A stretch of 64,000 nt of DNA from Nymphaea colorata (taxonomy: Eukaryota; Streptophyta; Magnoliopsida; Nymphaeales; Nymphaeaceae), in NCBI RefSeq assembly GCF_008831285.2, contig NC_045151.1:11336571-11400570 (forward strand), given 5' to 3'. Under the pieces are notes generated by a model, which was not told the DNA's origin, did not search any database, and was given only the letters and a program-made list of their open reading frames with translations. The translations under genes and the position numbers were made by a program. The stretch's first letter is position 1. Each line of letters opens with the position of its first letter. This document shows positions 51,061 through 63,832 of the stretch, piece by piece.

Positions 51061-51839
51061 GGAAATAGAAATAGAAATAGATATTTCACATGGTAGCAGA
51101 ACATGATGAGAATGTCTCTCAGCTAATGTGAAAAAGAAAAATCACGGCTTGATTCAATGGATGCATAAGCAGTGGCTTACCTGGTTGCACCCTTTCGATC
51201 GATGGTAGATCAAGAATACAACATTGATTAACATTCCGGAGAGGGGTTTCTGTGAAGCAGCAGTATGAATGACGAACACAACAAGGAACGTTGCAGAAGC
51301 TGATCCATCAGTGGAGGAAAAGGCGGGCATGGAGGGAGGAGGAAAATACAGGCAAAGAACAGAGAGGTTTTTGCCATCCATTGAAACCTTCTTGTAGGTT
51401 TTCACAGGAGAAATATGGTTCCTACGGGATATAAGCGAACATTTAATCGGGCAAGCAAATTAAGAATTCTCTAATGAAGATCAGAGAAGTGTTTGGGAAA
51501 GATTAGGTGTTTTTGTATGGCAGCCTTCAATGGTTATTCTGACACATCAAAGGTACGGGTTTGGAAAAAGGTTTCCTCAATGAAGCTACAGACATGCATT
51601 TGAAAGAGCATTCATTCACTAATGCAACTAGAGACATGCATTGATAATAGTTCTTCGTACGTAGATTTTTCTAGTGCATGTTTTACATGTGACATAAATG
51701 GGGCATTCTTGAATGCATTTGCAGAAATGCATTTGAGAAACTCCTACCTAATTGTAACTTATGCTTTTGATGTGTTACTGTGAGCTATAATACTTGTAGT
51801 GCACACATAGAAAAACTAGAAGAAACATCAATATCTGTA
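51061..51839. other. Unrecognised, no gene seen
   Basis: Short AT-rich stretch. The 83-residue minus frame at 51405-51154 has no recognised domain, and the homology of Tat-like element 2 fades before it. Confidence 0.4.
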
Positions 51840-53169
51840 CACTACAACAAAAACGGGACAGCTCTAGCGATCAGTTAATATCAGTAAAAAAACAGTTATC
51901 AGTGGTAGCCTCTGGCACTAAGGAGTCCTAACACTAGTTACGGCTTTGATGCTGGGAAATAGCATTAGTGCTGACCTTCACTAGCACTTTCTTTTTTATC
52001 TTGTACAAATTTCTAGCATTTATGCATATGATGTGAAATATATACAACTGGTGCTGGTAGCACTAGAGAGAATGGCTCTTGCATTAGATATATAATCACC
52101 AAAAATGTGAAAAATTTGTGTGCCAGTGAAAAGCTGGTTTAATTAATGTTCAAGCTAGAGAAAACAAACTCCAACATTTTCCTTCTTTTTCAGCAATGTT
52201 CTCATCCCTTTCCCTCAATTCTTCCCCATCAGCAGCCACCACTATTTTTGTAGTCGTAGTTCCATTGTAGCAGCTGTCATAAAAAAACATTGTAAACAAC
52301 CCTTGCTGCCCTTAAAACCCTTTGTCCTTTTCGTCTTAAGCTTAAAGCTTAGTCTTCGGGCAATTGTTAATTTGTTTTTCCTTTTATTTTAACTTTTGAT
52401 GTAGTTTTTATTTACCAGGGTAACAATGTGATTATTGAGAAGAAGACAGAAGCAAGAAGGTGAAGAAAGATGGGGTAGTGGTTGCAAGGAGCATAGGGTT
52501 GGGATTTTAGGAGAGGAGTTTCTAGTATAGAAGGCACTCTTGGCCATCTGTTTTTTCATTCATATTTGTCTCTCTCTCACTTTGTATGCTGGAAATTTTG
52601 TTTTGATCAATCTGAACCTTGTTATCTTGGTATGATTGAAATGAAAAACTTTTTCTTTTTCTCTAGTTTTTTGTATTTAAATGTGATGAAAGTAATCCCT
52701 TTTTTGTTTCTAAAAGATGATTGTGGTGAGTTGGTTTCTAAACATGTTATTGTGTTTTCATGTTTCTGATTGTCTTTTTCCTCAATTTTCATTGAGGTGC
52801 CTATGAAATTTGGTTACTTCTGTAAGAGTATTAGGATTTCTGAAATGGCAGGAGAAACAAAAGGGGTTTTTTGTTATTTCAAGTGGACTAGTAGATGCCA
52901 TCGATTGGACCTGATATGTGCCAGCTTTGCATTTCTTAGTTTCATTTCTAAATGGAAGGTCAGTCAAGTTTCTCTATTTGTTTTGGTTGTACTCAAGCTT
53001 TAATGTAAACATTTTGTTTTACTTGTTCCATTCTTGAGAAAAAAGAACTTGAAAGTTGTATTTTTAAACAACCATCTTCCAAGTGTGTGGAAGATGAACG
53101 GTAAGAACTGGAAAGCTTGCAACAAGTCTAGAAAAGCAAGGGATAGCTCGACCCTTCATCAGTACACAA

Positions 53170-53222
<53 letters not shown>

Positions 53223-54620
53223 GGATTTGTTCAGTCCAAATTCCTTGAAGTGGGTTGTGACTTCAAAACTGAGAGTAGCTAAGGTGCTTTGATATAATGT
53301 TGTTGTACAATTTAGGTGTTGGAATAGCAACAGGACTTGCCCTCATCTAGTGACATAAATTTTACCACCATATATCACAGTTGAGAGTGTAATGAACAAG
53401 TGTTTATTGAGTTTATTAAACATGTTATTCATGTATTAAGTTCAAATTCCTCAAAGTGGGTTGTGCCTTCAAAAGTGAGAGTAGCTAAAAGTGCTTTAAT
53501 ATGATGTAGTTGTAATAAACAATGCCCTTATTAGAAAATGTTATTGGTGAGTTAATTTGTTTGGACTTGCTATTGGTGAATGACCTTGATGGTCTTAGAT
53601 GTGTTGTTTTTATTGCTTATCAGCTTCTGTGTAAGAGAGCATAAAAATTAACAAGATGTTTGATACATCACATTTACAATACATTATGACTATGCAAGGT
53701 AGAGAAATCTGTCTTATAGGCTGAGTATGACTACTAAATTAAGAAAAAAAAATTGTCAATTGGTATTAAAGTGTGGCATTCTTTAGGAAATGCAAATGCC
53801 ATTTAGGTTTTGTTGTTATCCTTCTATTTTCTTCCTTCAATTTTTATTGCTTTAAAATTTCATTTGTGCTATGTTTTCTTTGTTAGGTTAAACTAATACA
53901 AGGTATAAACATAGCAATGACAATTCCTGGATGACAGAATATATATATGAAAGTAACGCTTCTATTTCTTTTGAGAAAGCATAAGGTTTATATTTATTAT
54001 AAACATCATATTATCAGATGTTGTGTTTTTTTAATCTTCTACTTGACATAGTTTTTACTTCTTTATGCATGTTTTGGAAGAGACAACTTGAAGCTCCACA
54101 AGGACAATCCTTCTAGTTCTACTCCAATAAAGACATCAATTACATTTATCCATTTATTAGCACCTCTCTTAGAAGCTTTCAAGCCTTATTCTAGCTTTAA
54201 GTTCATGCTAGAAGTTGTTGAGGCTTTTTAACATGCATTTAGTTAATGATCTCAACAAGCTATTTAGAATTACAAATATGACAGTGTGCTTAATAGGTCC
54301 ATCATTTCACCTTTTTTTTTCAAAAGAACAGAATCTCTAGTGGTGAAAAAGGTCATTGATGTAAACTCATACCATCACCTCTATAGTTGCCCTTTTAGGT
54401 TTTGTGTACAAGTTTGGACATGCAATATGTGCTAGTAACTGGTTGGTTTCTTGCTCTAAGTTAGTGCAAAGACGGTAATTCTTTGGCACTTGCACACTCA
54501 GTTGGGCAAGTAGCTAGTGGTGGCAAGACCTTTGGTGCATCCTCCAGTGCAAAGATAGCACCAGTGAAGAATTTCACTAGCATTATTTTTGTGCTAGAGC
54601 TATCAAGTTCTATTGTAATG
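51840..54620. mobile_element. CACTA-like non-autonomous transposon (~2.8 kb)
   Basis: The left end is CACTACAACAAAAACGGGAC followed by AGCTCTAGC. The right end reads GCTAGAGCTATC then TATTGTAATG, an aged inverted copy. CACTAG/CTAGTG words cluster in both subterminal zones (51880-52080 and 54480-54600), as in CACTA elements. The left flank is GTA and the right flank ACA, so no intact 3-bp duplication remains. No transposase is seen; the frames at 52566-53003 are not recognised. Confidence 0.7.
53174..53222. repeat. (AC)n(AT)n microsatellite
   Basis: About 38 bases of AC followed by about 11 of AT, inside the CACTA-like element. Confidence 0.95.
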
Positions 54621-57600
54621 ACATATTAGGCAATTTTTTTGAGCCACACAAAAAGGAAAACCCATGGAAAGGGAACAACTATGTGTTTTCCAATTGAACA
54701 TTCATTTAAATAAGGTGACAATAATTGTATCAATAATTGCATAGAGAATGATCAATCATAAGGCCAATAAATTAGAGTGTTTGTTTGTGTACTTGTGTAT
54801 GTGTTTGTATGTGTGTATGCACATGTATATCAACAATCTCTAATAATCCAAGCAATTTCCAGCTTTGTACCCTTATCTTTCTCCATTTATCTTGTCTCTT
54901 AGCTTATTGCATCAGTTAATGGAATCCTATGCATTAACTTTCTAGTTTCCTTCTCTTCCTACTTCCAGCCTCCCAAATGGCTTTTCAGATTTCTTACAAG
55001 GTTAACTCATGACTAGACGTCAAAGATATGAGCATTGGCATGTTAGCTTCTTGGATGTGTTATGAGTTCATTTTTGCCCAAATCAAACTATGAAACCTAA
55101 TTAATCATTTAATTGACCTTAAAAAACATGGAACTATCTTATTCAAAGCCATTGTAACCCCTAACTGAAAATTTTATTTAGCCAACATTAGTAACTTTCT
55201 AAAAAGTCATGCATAACATGGGAGCTAAAGTTTTGTTTCAATACTAAAAAACCTAAGGATACATGGCTCACATAGAACAACATAAATGTTTGCACAAACA
55301 GTATTTCAAAAACAAACAAGAGAATACCAACCAAGTTAATTTAAAGATATCTGAGATACCTCTTCACTACAATGTTTCTAAGAGATTCTATGAGAACGAG
55401 TGAGAGACATCACCTTCTTTTTCTACCTTCTTTTAAAAGAGTGGAGATAAAGTTGGTGGGGGAGGGGGGAGAGCGAGAGAGAAAGAGAGAGAAGTTCTCT
55501 AAGTGTAAGATGGATAACTAGTGAGATAAAAGGTCATTAGATGGGAGAAAAAAAACTTTGCTTCTATTTTTCCAATGGCATAGGGACTCACCAATGATTG
55601 TTCTAATGCTACATTCCTAACAATCAATTCTCTTCATTGTATGGTCCTTGTTCATCATAATATATGAAATCTTTTGTAGGATGTTGCAAATATGATGTCA
55701 AATAGGGCTTGGGATGAAATGCAAAGTAATCAACATAGTTGTATATATGCTTAAATCAACCAAGAGAATGAAATCATTGGAGAGAGAGGTGGTGGTGAAA
55801 GTGAGGCAAGGATGGTGAGGGTTCAAATTGGAGGGAGAGGCACAGTGGTGGAATAAGAAGGATGAATGGTGAGGATTAGGGTCCGAAGGGTGTTTAGAAT
55901 ATCATTTAAATTAATTCCCCAAAAATGGATCTTGTGGATCTATTCCTAAATCTAATCATTGTTATAGTGCAAATAGGACACAAGAAACTTTTCTCAAAAT
56001 CTTGCTTAGATCTTCACATTGAAAGGGTTCAGATATTTTCTTGAGGTCATTGGGTTGGGACTCACATTTTTACACATAAACTTTTTGTGAATGAGAGTTC
56101 TTTTCTATCAGCAAGAATACACATGACTCACGATATTATCGTCATGAACTTTGCTTGACATTTGTCTTTCTCTTTTCCTTTTGTGTTTTAATATCTTGTC
56201 TTTATCTATTCTAAAGATGCAAGTGAATTTTGCTATTGTTTTTAGTGTCCACCATATATTTTCTTTGTATCTTCCTATAAACTAGGAAGGGTGATCCGTC
56301 TTGTACATTTAATTGTGAAAGTTACCCTACAAGTGAAAGGAATGGTTCATCCTCTATTATTGTGATCTTTACTTTCTTCTCCACTCCTTTTACCTTGTCA
56401 CTTTTTTTCATTTTGTATTACCTTAACATGGTATTACCTCCAACATACTTTGTTCACTGCTTTTGCTGCCAAAAAAGGGTTCATCCAATTTTATACATGC
56501 AGTGCATTAGACTTCTCTTTGTATTAGGGTTGTGAATTTATCCTATTCGTTTAATTCATTGACAGCCACATCATACAAAGAACATCTCAAGACAACGCCA
56601 AGTCTAAAATATGGTAAAGGAGTAAGAAATCAATTAAATTAGTTAGTACTTCTATCTCTCACTCCATCTACTATGATCTCGAGTATGTTTAATTTGTGGA
56701 TATGCAACTATATAGTCTCGTGGTAGAGAACTCTCTCTCTCTCTCTCTCTTTTGTAGGGTGTATTGAAATGCTTTTAAGATCAGTTGCATAACAAAAGGT
56801 GATTTAAGTTCTGATGGGCTAATTAAATGACTCTTGCAAGTCAAATTTAATCAAGTATTATTTATAGGCTAGTCATCATTCATTGGAAAAAGTACATATA
56901 TAGTACTATAATGTTGCAAGACAAAAAAAAAATTGTAATGGAAAAGTTGCAGCTAATAATTTTGAATTATAAGTGATATAAAAGTTGCCTCTAATACTTT
57001 TAAATGATGTAATTTTAGTTATAAGTATGTCTAGTGGAGAACCTTCAAATCTGTAAGATATTCAAAATCATAAATTCCAAAAAGAAAAAGTTAAAATCAC
57101 CATACCTTGTACTACTCTCAGGACAGGGGTCATTATGTGCAACAAGCCATCACATCCAAGTCATGAAGGCTGCATCCAATCAAAACTTCACGCCCACATT
57201 TGCATTTCAATGTTAAAAGTGGGAGGTGAAAAAGTCAGGTCCAACTTTTTTTCCTTTGCTCTTATATCTTTGATGAATTTGACAATGATATAAATCTCAA
57301 GATGATTGGGCATTTAGACGGGTCGATTTTCATAGATTCACACAAATCATTATTTTTCTTTGTCTCAAATATGTTCCACGATGTGAAATGAGGACAAAAA
57401 AAAACGCAGCTAACTATCCATGAAACCCCCTAGTAGAGCATAATATAAGGCTTGAAAATGAGCAAATGAACGATCAGAACATCTTCAAACTTAAATCACA
57501 AATTGATAAAAGTACCTCGAACAGAACTCATGTTTGCCATGTTTCCTGCTTGGGTCATTGAATAACAAACATAGTTTTTCAAGTTGTCTCAACAATTGTT

Positions 57601-59474
57601 TGATATGCCCAAGTTGAGGTTGTGAGTGCAAATTAGCAATCATAAGTCATATATACAATGTTGTGTTGAAAACGTGAGTTAAGTTCTGCTCATCAGTCAA
57701 TATGAACTGATAAAAACTTAAGAATGTAAGGCAACAAGATATAAGAAATGGACCTGCTAAATACATGTGTAAACGCAATCAACATAAACACGCAATCTAC
57801 ATGCACACATCCAAGTCTAACAACTCACAAAATCATCATCTCATACATAAACCCAACGGAATTAAGTTTGAATAAGCACTACTATTGCATCCTCAACTTG
57901 TCCTAACAAAGGCTAATCGACCTAAGATTGAACAAGCACAACTTGTGCATGGTCGACTTGTTCTAAAAAGTAAGTTCACGTTGAGGCAATTGCAGTACAA
58001 AGTTGAACCAATTGAAGCCCCCAGATGGAGTCACATGTGGGCAGTTGCCCACAAATTTCATTTATTTTTATATTGGTGGTCTCCAACAATTGTTCATTCA
58101 TATACTTAGTGCCCCTTAATTATTGACCTAGTGTCCCTTAACTCATCTTATTTCGTTTAAACTTTTTTGTGGTGAGTGCCTGTGGACCAAAATCTCTAGC
58201 TCTAGCCACACGTCATTGCTAGTTGTCCATGAAGAATAGCTGAGAGATAGACTCCTTATCTTTATCTTCGAAAATAGCATGTATGTTGGGAAGAACAAAA
58301 AGACTACAGACATGACAAGAAAAGGGCAACAAGGATTGACCACTGAAGACCGAAGCAGAAACCCAAAACAATGAGAGAAAACACAATAAGGGAAACGTAT
58401 GGGATAGATAACCCTTACAAGATAGATCAGCCAATGCCTTAACATTTTTTTTTATCAATGTCATTTTATTTTACCTAAAAAAATATGTTAAGTTGTGTTT
58501 GACAGCCTCGGATCTTAGGTCTGCGGTCGGATTTGTTGTGTAAATCTGAGGTTTATCAAACAGTAAATTTAAGAACTGCATATTTCAGATCCATGAGAAT
58601 GCTGAGATTCATTGATCTCCAATCGGAAGGGGGGTCTGATTTCGAGTCTGGATTTCAGATTCACACATGAAGGTAGAGAGGGGAGGAGAAGGCTGAGAGA
58701 ATTCATCAACAAGAGCTTTTAAAACCTCGGATCTCAGATCCAAGGTTCTACAATCTGCTCTGGATATCTGATCGGAGGCAATCAAAGGCAATCTTAGCTA
58801 AACTCAACACTATAATTCCTCATGCAGTTGCCATCTAATCAAATCGAATCGAAAGGGGGCTGATTCGATCAAAGTAAACCGATTCAGGCCAACGTGTATC
58901 GGTTTTAAGCAATCTTATCAATTGTGGGGAACTAATAATTGGATAAAAAGTCTTATCGTAGGCTGCATGGTGTTTCATTCAACAACTTTCTGTTGAGATC
59001 TGATGATGGACTTGAGGCATGCACAAAATGATAAAATATTAAGATGAAATGTATAATTTCTTTTTTTTATAGTCCCAAATTAAAGGAAAGTGATCATGGC
59101 AGCAGCCATTTTCACTTGCGCAATTTCCAACCTGTCTAAAAAAAATGTATTTAGTGAAAAACTTCGCCTAGCAATAACTTTGTTTAAAAGTGGTGAACTT
59201 TAGGCTCGCGTCATTTTCGTGTAATCCGTGTGTCATATTTACAAGGTTGTTCCTCATGATTTTCCTTTTTTCCATAAAAACTCCCATCACATTCAACTCA
59301 TTTTAATGCTGCAAGGCAACATGACCCCATGTGGCCTGCCCCATTACCAGCTCCATCTACTCTCCTTGACATCCAAAGCTCGGTTTGGTACACATACTAA
59401 CAAACCGTGGGTTCCACTCTTTGTTCATATGCCATTTCAGTGACCATTTCTTTTTATTTCTCCCTCTCTCTCTC

Positions 59475-59507
<33 letters not shown>

Positions 59508-60840
59508 TGATATATATATATATATATATATCATCTAGCTACCCTTCTAGCAGATGGTTAACTTTTTGTTTGTTTCGTATAGCTAAAAACTGTCGCAAAA
59601 TGGTGCACTTGGAATGGCCAATTGCTTCGTCATGATTTTTCAACAAAGAAATACACCTTTTGTGACAGTGTTTAACAACACATAATAAAAAATAGGCATT
59701 TGACCATAAAAGTAGTCTGCTGATTTTAGTTTATGTATATATATATATATATATATAAGTCACCATTCAATTTTCTATATGAGTGAGTCAGATGACTTTG
59801 TCACCCAATCATCTACCAAGGTATTTCATGTTAAAATAGGTGGATGGATCAGAGAAAAATAAAATGAAAAATATGTAAACTAATAATATGTAAAATATAT
59901 ATATAATCATTTCATTATAGTGTTGAATATGGAATATAGCCTTGGCAACAAAATGTAGGAGTGTATTTGGTTGGTACCATCCAATGCTGTTTTGATGGCA
60001 AAATGGCAATCAAAATATGTTTGTAAGATTTTAAACTAAGTTTATGAAGAAATCACTTTTGACAAACACCTTTCTCAAAAAAAAAAAATAATAATTTGGC
60101 CATAGGAAAAACATTATGTTCATCTTGTCACCCAAACTCACAAACCAAATTTTAAAAAATTATCAAAAAACCTGATTGCTGCAACAGCTCTTAATATCTT
60201 TCAGGAACCATTATTATTTAAACTTGTTGTCAAATTCAAAGTAGATTTTTTTTTTTTTTTCACTTTAACGCATGTCTCCAAAATGGTTGAAATGGCAATA
60301 TGGCTTAAGACTCTCTTTTTCACAAAAAGGAGAAGCAAGTTTTTTGGCAACTGACTTTATATAATGTATTTCTCTGGGAAAATAAACGAAAAATTATGAA
60401 TGATTCAAATCAAGCAACAAAATTGATCTACACCAAAAGAAGATCCTCCAAGTTATCCACAAGCTTGCTGCTAATTTTTGTTATGGAAGTCAAATATCTC
60501 ACATTCTAATCAACTCGACCACCAGTCGGACGTTGCTTCGGAACCAGCACGCCACTCGAGGGATGATGATTTCCACATTCGGCTCCAGTACCTTCATTTT
60601 AAATGTGGCGTGTCGTCTCAAAAGTTTACCATGCTTAGGCTTGGATCTGGATCTGGAGATAGAGATCCGAAATCCAGAACTCAGGTGATCGAGGTCCAGA
60701 GACGCTCCGCCGATGAATCGCCGAGGAGAAACCCAAAGTTCCGGGGAGGCTCGGCAGTCCGTAGACCGACTGAGTGAGGGTAGATCGGACATTTCACACT
60801 GGGAAGAAGGCCAACTGCTTCCTCGCCTCGGGTCTCATTA
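54621..60840. other. Intergenic DNA, no gene seen
   Basis: AT-rich with microsatellites at about 56728-56751 (CT), 59461-59531 (CT then AT) and 59738-59757 (AT). A GC-richer patch at 58490-58800 with repeated CCTCGGATCT words may be a small transposon, but I found no inverted ends. The stretch from about 60500 to 60840 is richer in GC and probably upstream regulatory DNA of the gene at 61065. Confidence 0.55.
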
Positions 60841-61064
60841 TTTCTCATAAAGGGAGGGGAGGAGAGAGAGAGAGGCAAATTTAAAAGGGCGTGGACGTAG
60901 CAACAGGCCGTCCGCATCCTCTGTCTCTCTCTCTCTTCCTCCTCGCCTCTTCTTTCTCCTCCCTCTTAAAGCTCTCTCTCTCTCTCTCTCTAGGACTCTC
61001 TCTGTGTCTCTCTTTCTCTCTTTGTGTGTGGGTGAGGCAGCGGAGGTGGGGAAAGCGGGTTCCG
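60841..61064 (+). promoter_or_regulatory. Core promoter and CT-rich 5' leader of the WW/EAR gene
   Basis: An A/T-rich AAATTTAAAAGG at about 60878-60889 is a possible TATA element. It is followed by a long CT-repeat leader (about 60917-61020), typical of plant 5' UTRs. A possible upstream ATG at 60891 is in frame with the gene but would add only a Ser/Leu run from the CT repeat, so I prefer 61065 as the start. Confidence 0.4.
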
Positions 61065-62648
61065 ATGGCCGCCGACGTGAGCTTCGTGTTTGAAGCGATG
61101 AGGAAGGGAGGGAAGGACGAGGCGGTGAAGGCGGAAGGGGGCGGTGCGTTGGTGACGAGGGATCTGCTCGGAGGTTGCTCGGCGATGAGATCGCCGGAAT
61201 TGGATCTGGACTCTAGGGTGCCTTCCGGATGGGAAAAGAAGCTCGACTTAATGGTGAATCCTCTCTCTCTGTCATAATTTTTTTTTATTCGTTTGCTTTC
61301 GCTGCTCTCTGGCAATTTTCTGGTTAATTTTGGGAGAGATTGAACGGACCAAAATTATTCATTTTTTTATCCGATTTTGGACGCGCGGAATACTCTGGAC
61401 TATAAAAAGGGTTTCCTCCTTTTATTATTAAGAAAATTCTCTATTTTCTCATTTATACGTATTTCTAAAAAGATTGTCTGTCGTCGTTGTGGCATTGAGA
61501 TTTGATGGTGTTAATAAGATTAAAAAAAATTCAACTTTTCATAATTTCCGTGGTAAAAAGGCTCTAACAAAATAAAAAATTCGAATATTTGGAAGAGTTT
61601 CGGCAATCGGGGGTTTTGCAACATTTTTTTGCAAGAGGTGTTTCAGAGAACGGATTTGACAGAAATTTTTTCATTCTTTTTTCTCTTTCTCTGTGCCCGG
61701 ATTTTTTTGGGAATCGTGATTCGCTATCCTAATTGGAAAAAGAAAAAGATGCCTTTTCTGGTGGGATTTCTGGAGAAAGTTGGACCGATAATTCCTCGTG
61801 ATCCTGATTTCAGATGACGAAGATCATAACTTTTTGGTGTATTTTAAAAGGTCTAGATTTCGTGCTGTTTCCAGACATCGCGCTTCTAGTTAAGTCTGTT
61901 TCCTCCCTGGATCTTTCGGTTCCCGTAAATTGATTCCTTCCTACAGGTGTTGCAAAGCTAATTCCAATTTCATTCCTGAAGGCTTTCTCCGCCGCGCTTC
62001 AATCCCTTTCAAAAGTTTCCTAACTTCTGTTTCTCTCTCTCTCTGTTCTTGTGTTAATTTGCCCAATTCTCACTCGTTCTGTCCCTTTGTCTTTCCATGC
62101 AGTCGGGCGAGATCTACCTTCACAGAAGCGCCGTCACCGACGAAGGCAAGGCCGTCCACGACCTCAACTTCCCGCCTCCATCGTCGTCGTCGTCGTCGTC
62201 CTCTTTCTCTGTAAAGCCGAACGACTTCCGCGGCCTCACCGCCGGCAACCTCGACCTGACCCTCAACCTTCCGTCCGCCATTAGCAACCACAGCGTCTGC
62301 ACCCTGGAGAAGGTCAGGTCCGCCCTGGAGCGTGCCGAGCGTCGGGCCGCCGGCCGGAAACGCACCGATGGTTCGCCCTCGTCTCCTGCGACGTCCACGT
62401 CCACAGCCTCCGCCTCGTCGGACAGATCCGGCGCGTCAGACGATAGGCCGGCGGGATCGAGGGTGGCGGCGGAGCAAGAGCGGTCGACCGAACCGATGTT
62501 CGCCGCGGGGTGCCCCAGCTGCCTGCTATACGTGCTCATCTCCGGCAGCAACCCGAAGTGTCCGCGCTGCGGCGCCGTCGTGCCGTTGCCCTCCCGAGCT
62601 TCCCCTGCAAAGAAGCCTCGCTTAGATCTCAACTCTTGTACAATCTGA
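61065..62648 (+). CDS. WW-like/EAR-motif protein with paired CxxC, CURLY FLAG LEAF 1-type
   Basis: Two exons, 61065-61253 and 62103-62648, joined in phase 0 (ATG|GTGAAT donor, TCCATGCAG|TCG acceptor), give 244 residues. Residues about 53-71 read VPSGWEKKLDLMSGEIYLHR, the first half of a WW domain; the second Trp is not seen. Then come LNFPP, a Ser run, LDLTLNLP (LxLxL EAR repressor motif), VCTLEKVRSALERAERRAA, a CPSCLLYVLISGSNPKCPRC paired-Cys segment, and a C-terminal KKPRLDLNS, a basic stretch plus second EAR motif. The layout matches plant CFL1-like proteins, known in rice and Arabidopsis as negative regulators of cuticle genes acting with HD-ZIP IV factors. Role here is inferred by resemblance; a nuclear co-repressor function is likely. 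The GC-rich second exon contrasts with its AT-rich surroundings. Confidence 0.8.
61254..62102 (+). other. Intron of the WW/EAR gene (849 bp)
   Basis: GTGAAT donor, TTTCCATGCAG acceptor after a pyrimidine-rich tract. T-rich with no recognisable coding content. It splits the WW-like segment. Confidence 0.88.
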
Positions 62649-63354
62649 ACGGCGCAGAATGAATTGGAAACGAAAAAAGGGAAAAAAAACAAACACTTGT
62701 GAAACAAAGCGGTAGAAATATGAATTTTTGTTTAGGGGAGAATTCATGATTGTTATAGTTCCTTAACCTCCTTCTGTAATGATTATTTGGATTAATCATG
62801 GAAAAATATAAATATATTTATATATATATCTTTTATTCCGTATTTATTCTCTCTCCTCCCATCTTGGTCATGTAATTAAATTCCCTTTCTTCGTTTTTTT
62901 TTTAAAAATATGTAAGTTCATTTTTGTGATTTGCTAAACATAACAAGCAGCTGACTGTAGCTAAAGTTTTCCCCTCTGAAAAATTGCTTAACTAAGTTGG
63001 CTGTTGGCAAATGGATAAGACTATGAAATGTGCAAAATGGAGTAAATATGACAGCTATGTAACGTCCGTCCTCCATTTAAAGAGGACTATGTACAGATTT
63101 TTTTTTTTTTATTTCATTAAAACGTGGATGTGCAACACTAGTGTACAATCTTCATCACAAGCTCCACTTTTACTTAATCCCTATATTTTGTAAACATTTG
63201 GCATTAGATCATCAGATTCACGAAACTTCATAACCTAATATCGATTCATGAATGTCCCAACAATCTTTGGGGCTAACGTATAGAATATTTTGTTGTAGTC
63301 CCAGAAATAGCCCTTAAGGTGTTTGTAGCATTAAAAAGGGGTAAATTATTGTGG

Positions 63355-63407
<53 letters not shown>

Positions 63408-63832
63408 ATAAAGGGCATTCTATGTATATATATATATAATGCCTTTTATTAAAATTGTTAGATTTTAATGAGTGAGTAAATATTAGTAATAGTATGGAAA
63501 AAAAAAAAATTTAATGAGTCGGATATGACCTAATCCATTTAAGTTGAACGAGGAAGGTACTTGAATAAATTATTAGGCCCCTGCCCCATTCAATAGATTG
63601 TAGCCCCGCCCATTTATTACTGGGTTAGCATGGGGGGTTAGGTTTCATTCAGGCCCATCAATGCCGGGCTTTACGAGGCCAGCTGCCGGTGCCCAGCCTT
63701 GTTCGTGAACAGCTAGACCTCTTCATTAAATTTTATTCAAGGAAATCAACATAGTTAGCTTACATAAATCAGCATTTCCAACATGGTTGAAGATCAGATA
63801 AAGATGTATTGAAGATGGGTTCTGGTCTCATG
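62649..63832. other. 3' UTR and downstream DNA
   Basis: A/T-rich stretches after the stop (about 62790-62830, ATAAATATATTTATATA) could serve as polyadenylation signals. A compound (AT)n(GA)n microsatellite lies at 63355-63407. The 63580-63710 stretch has GGCCC/GCCCG words of possible transposon origin. No gene seen. Confidence 0.5.

Noticed and set aside
60499-61315. Minus-strand frames of 97 and 144 residues upstream of and over exon 1 of the WW/EAR gene
   Set aside because: They are complements of the GC-rich promoter, the CT-rich leader and exon 1. No domain is seen and the plus-strand gene explains exon 1.
62120-62707. 195-residue minus-strand frame opposite exon 2
   Set aside because: Shadow of a GC-rich coding exon; the plus strand has family motifs and proper splice sites.
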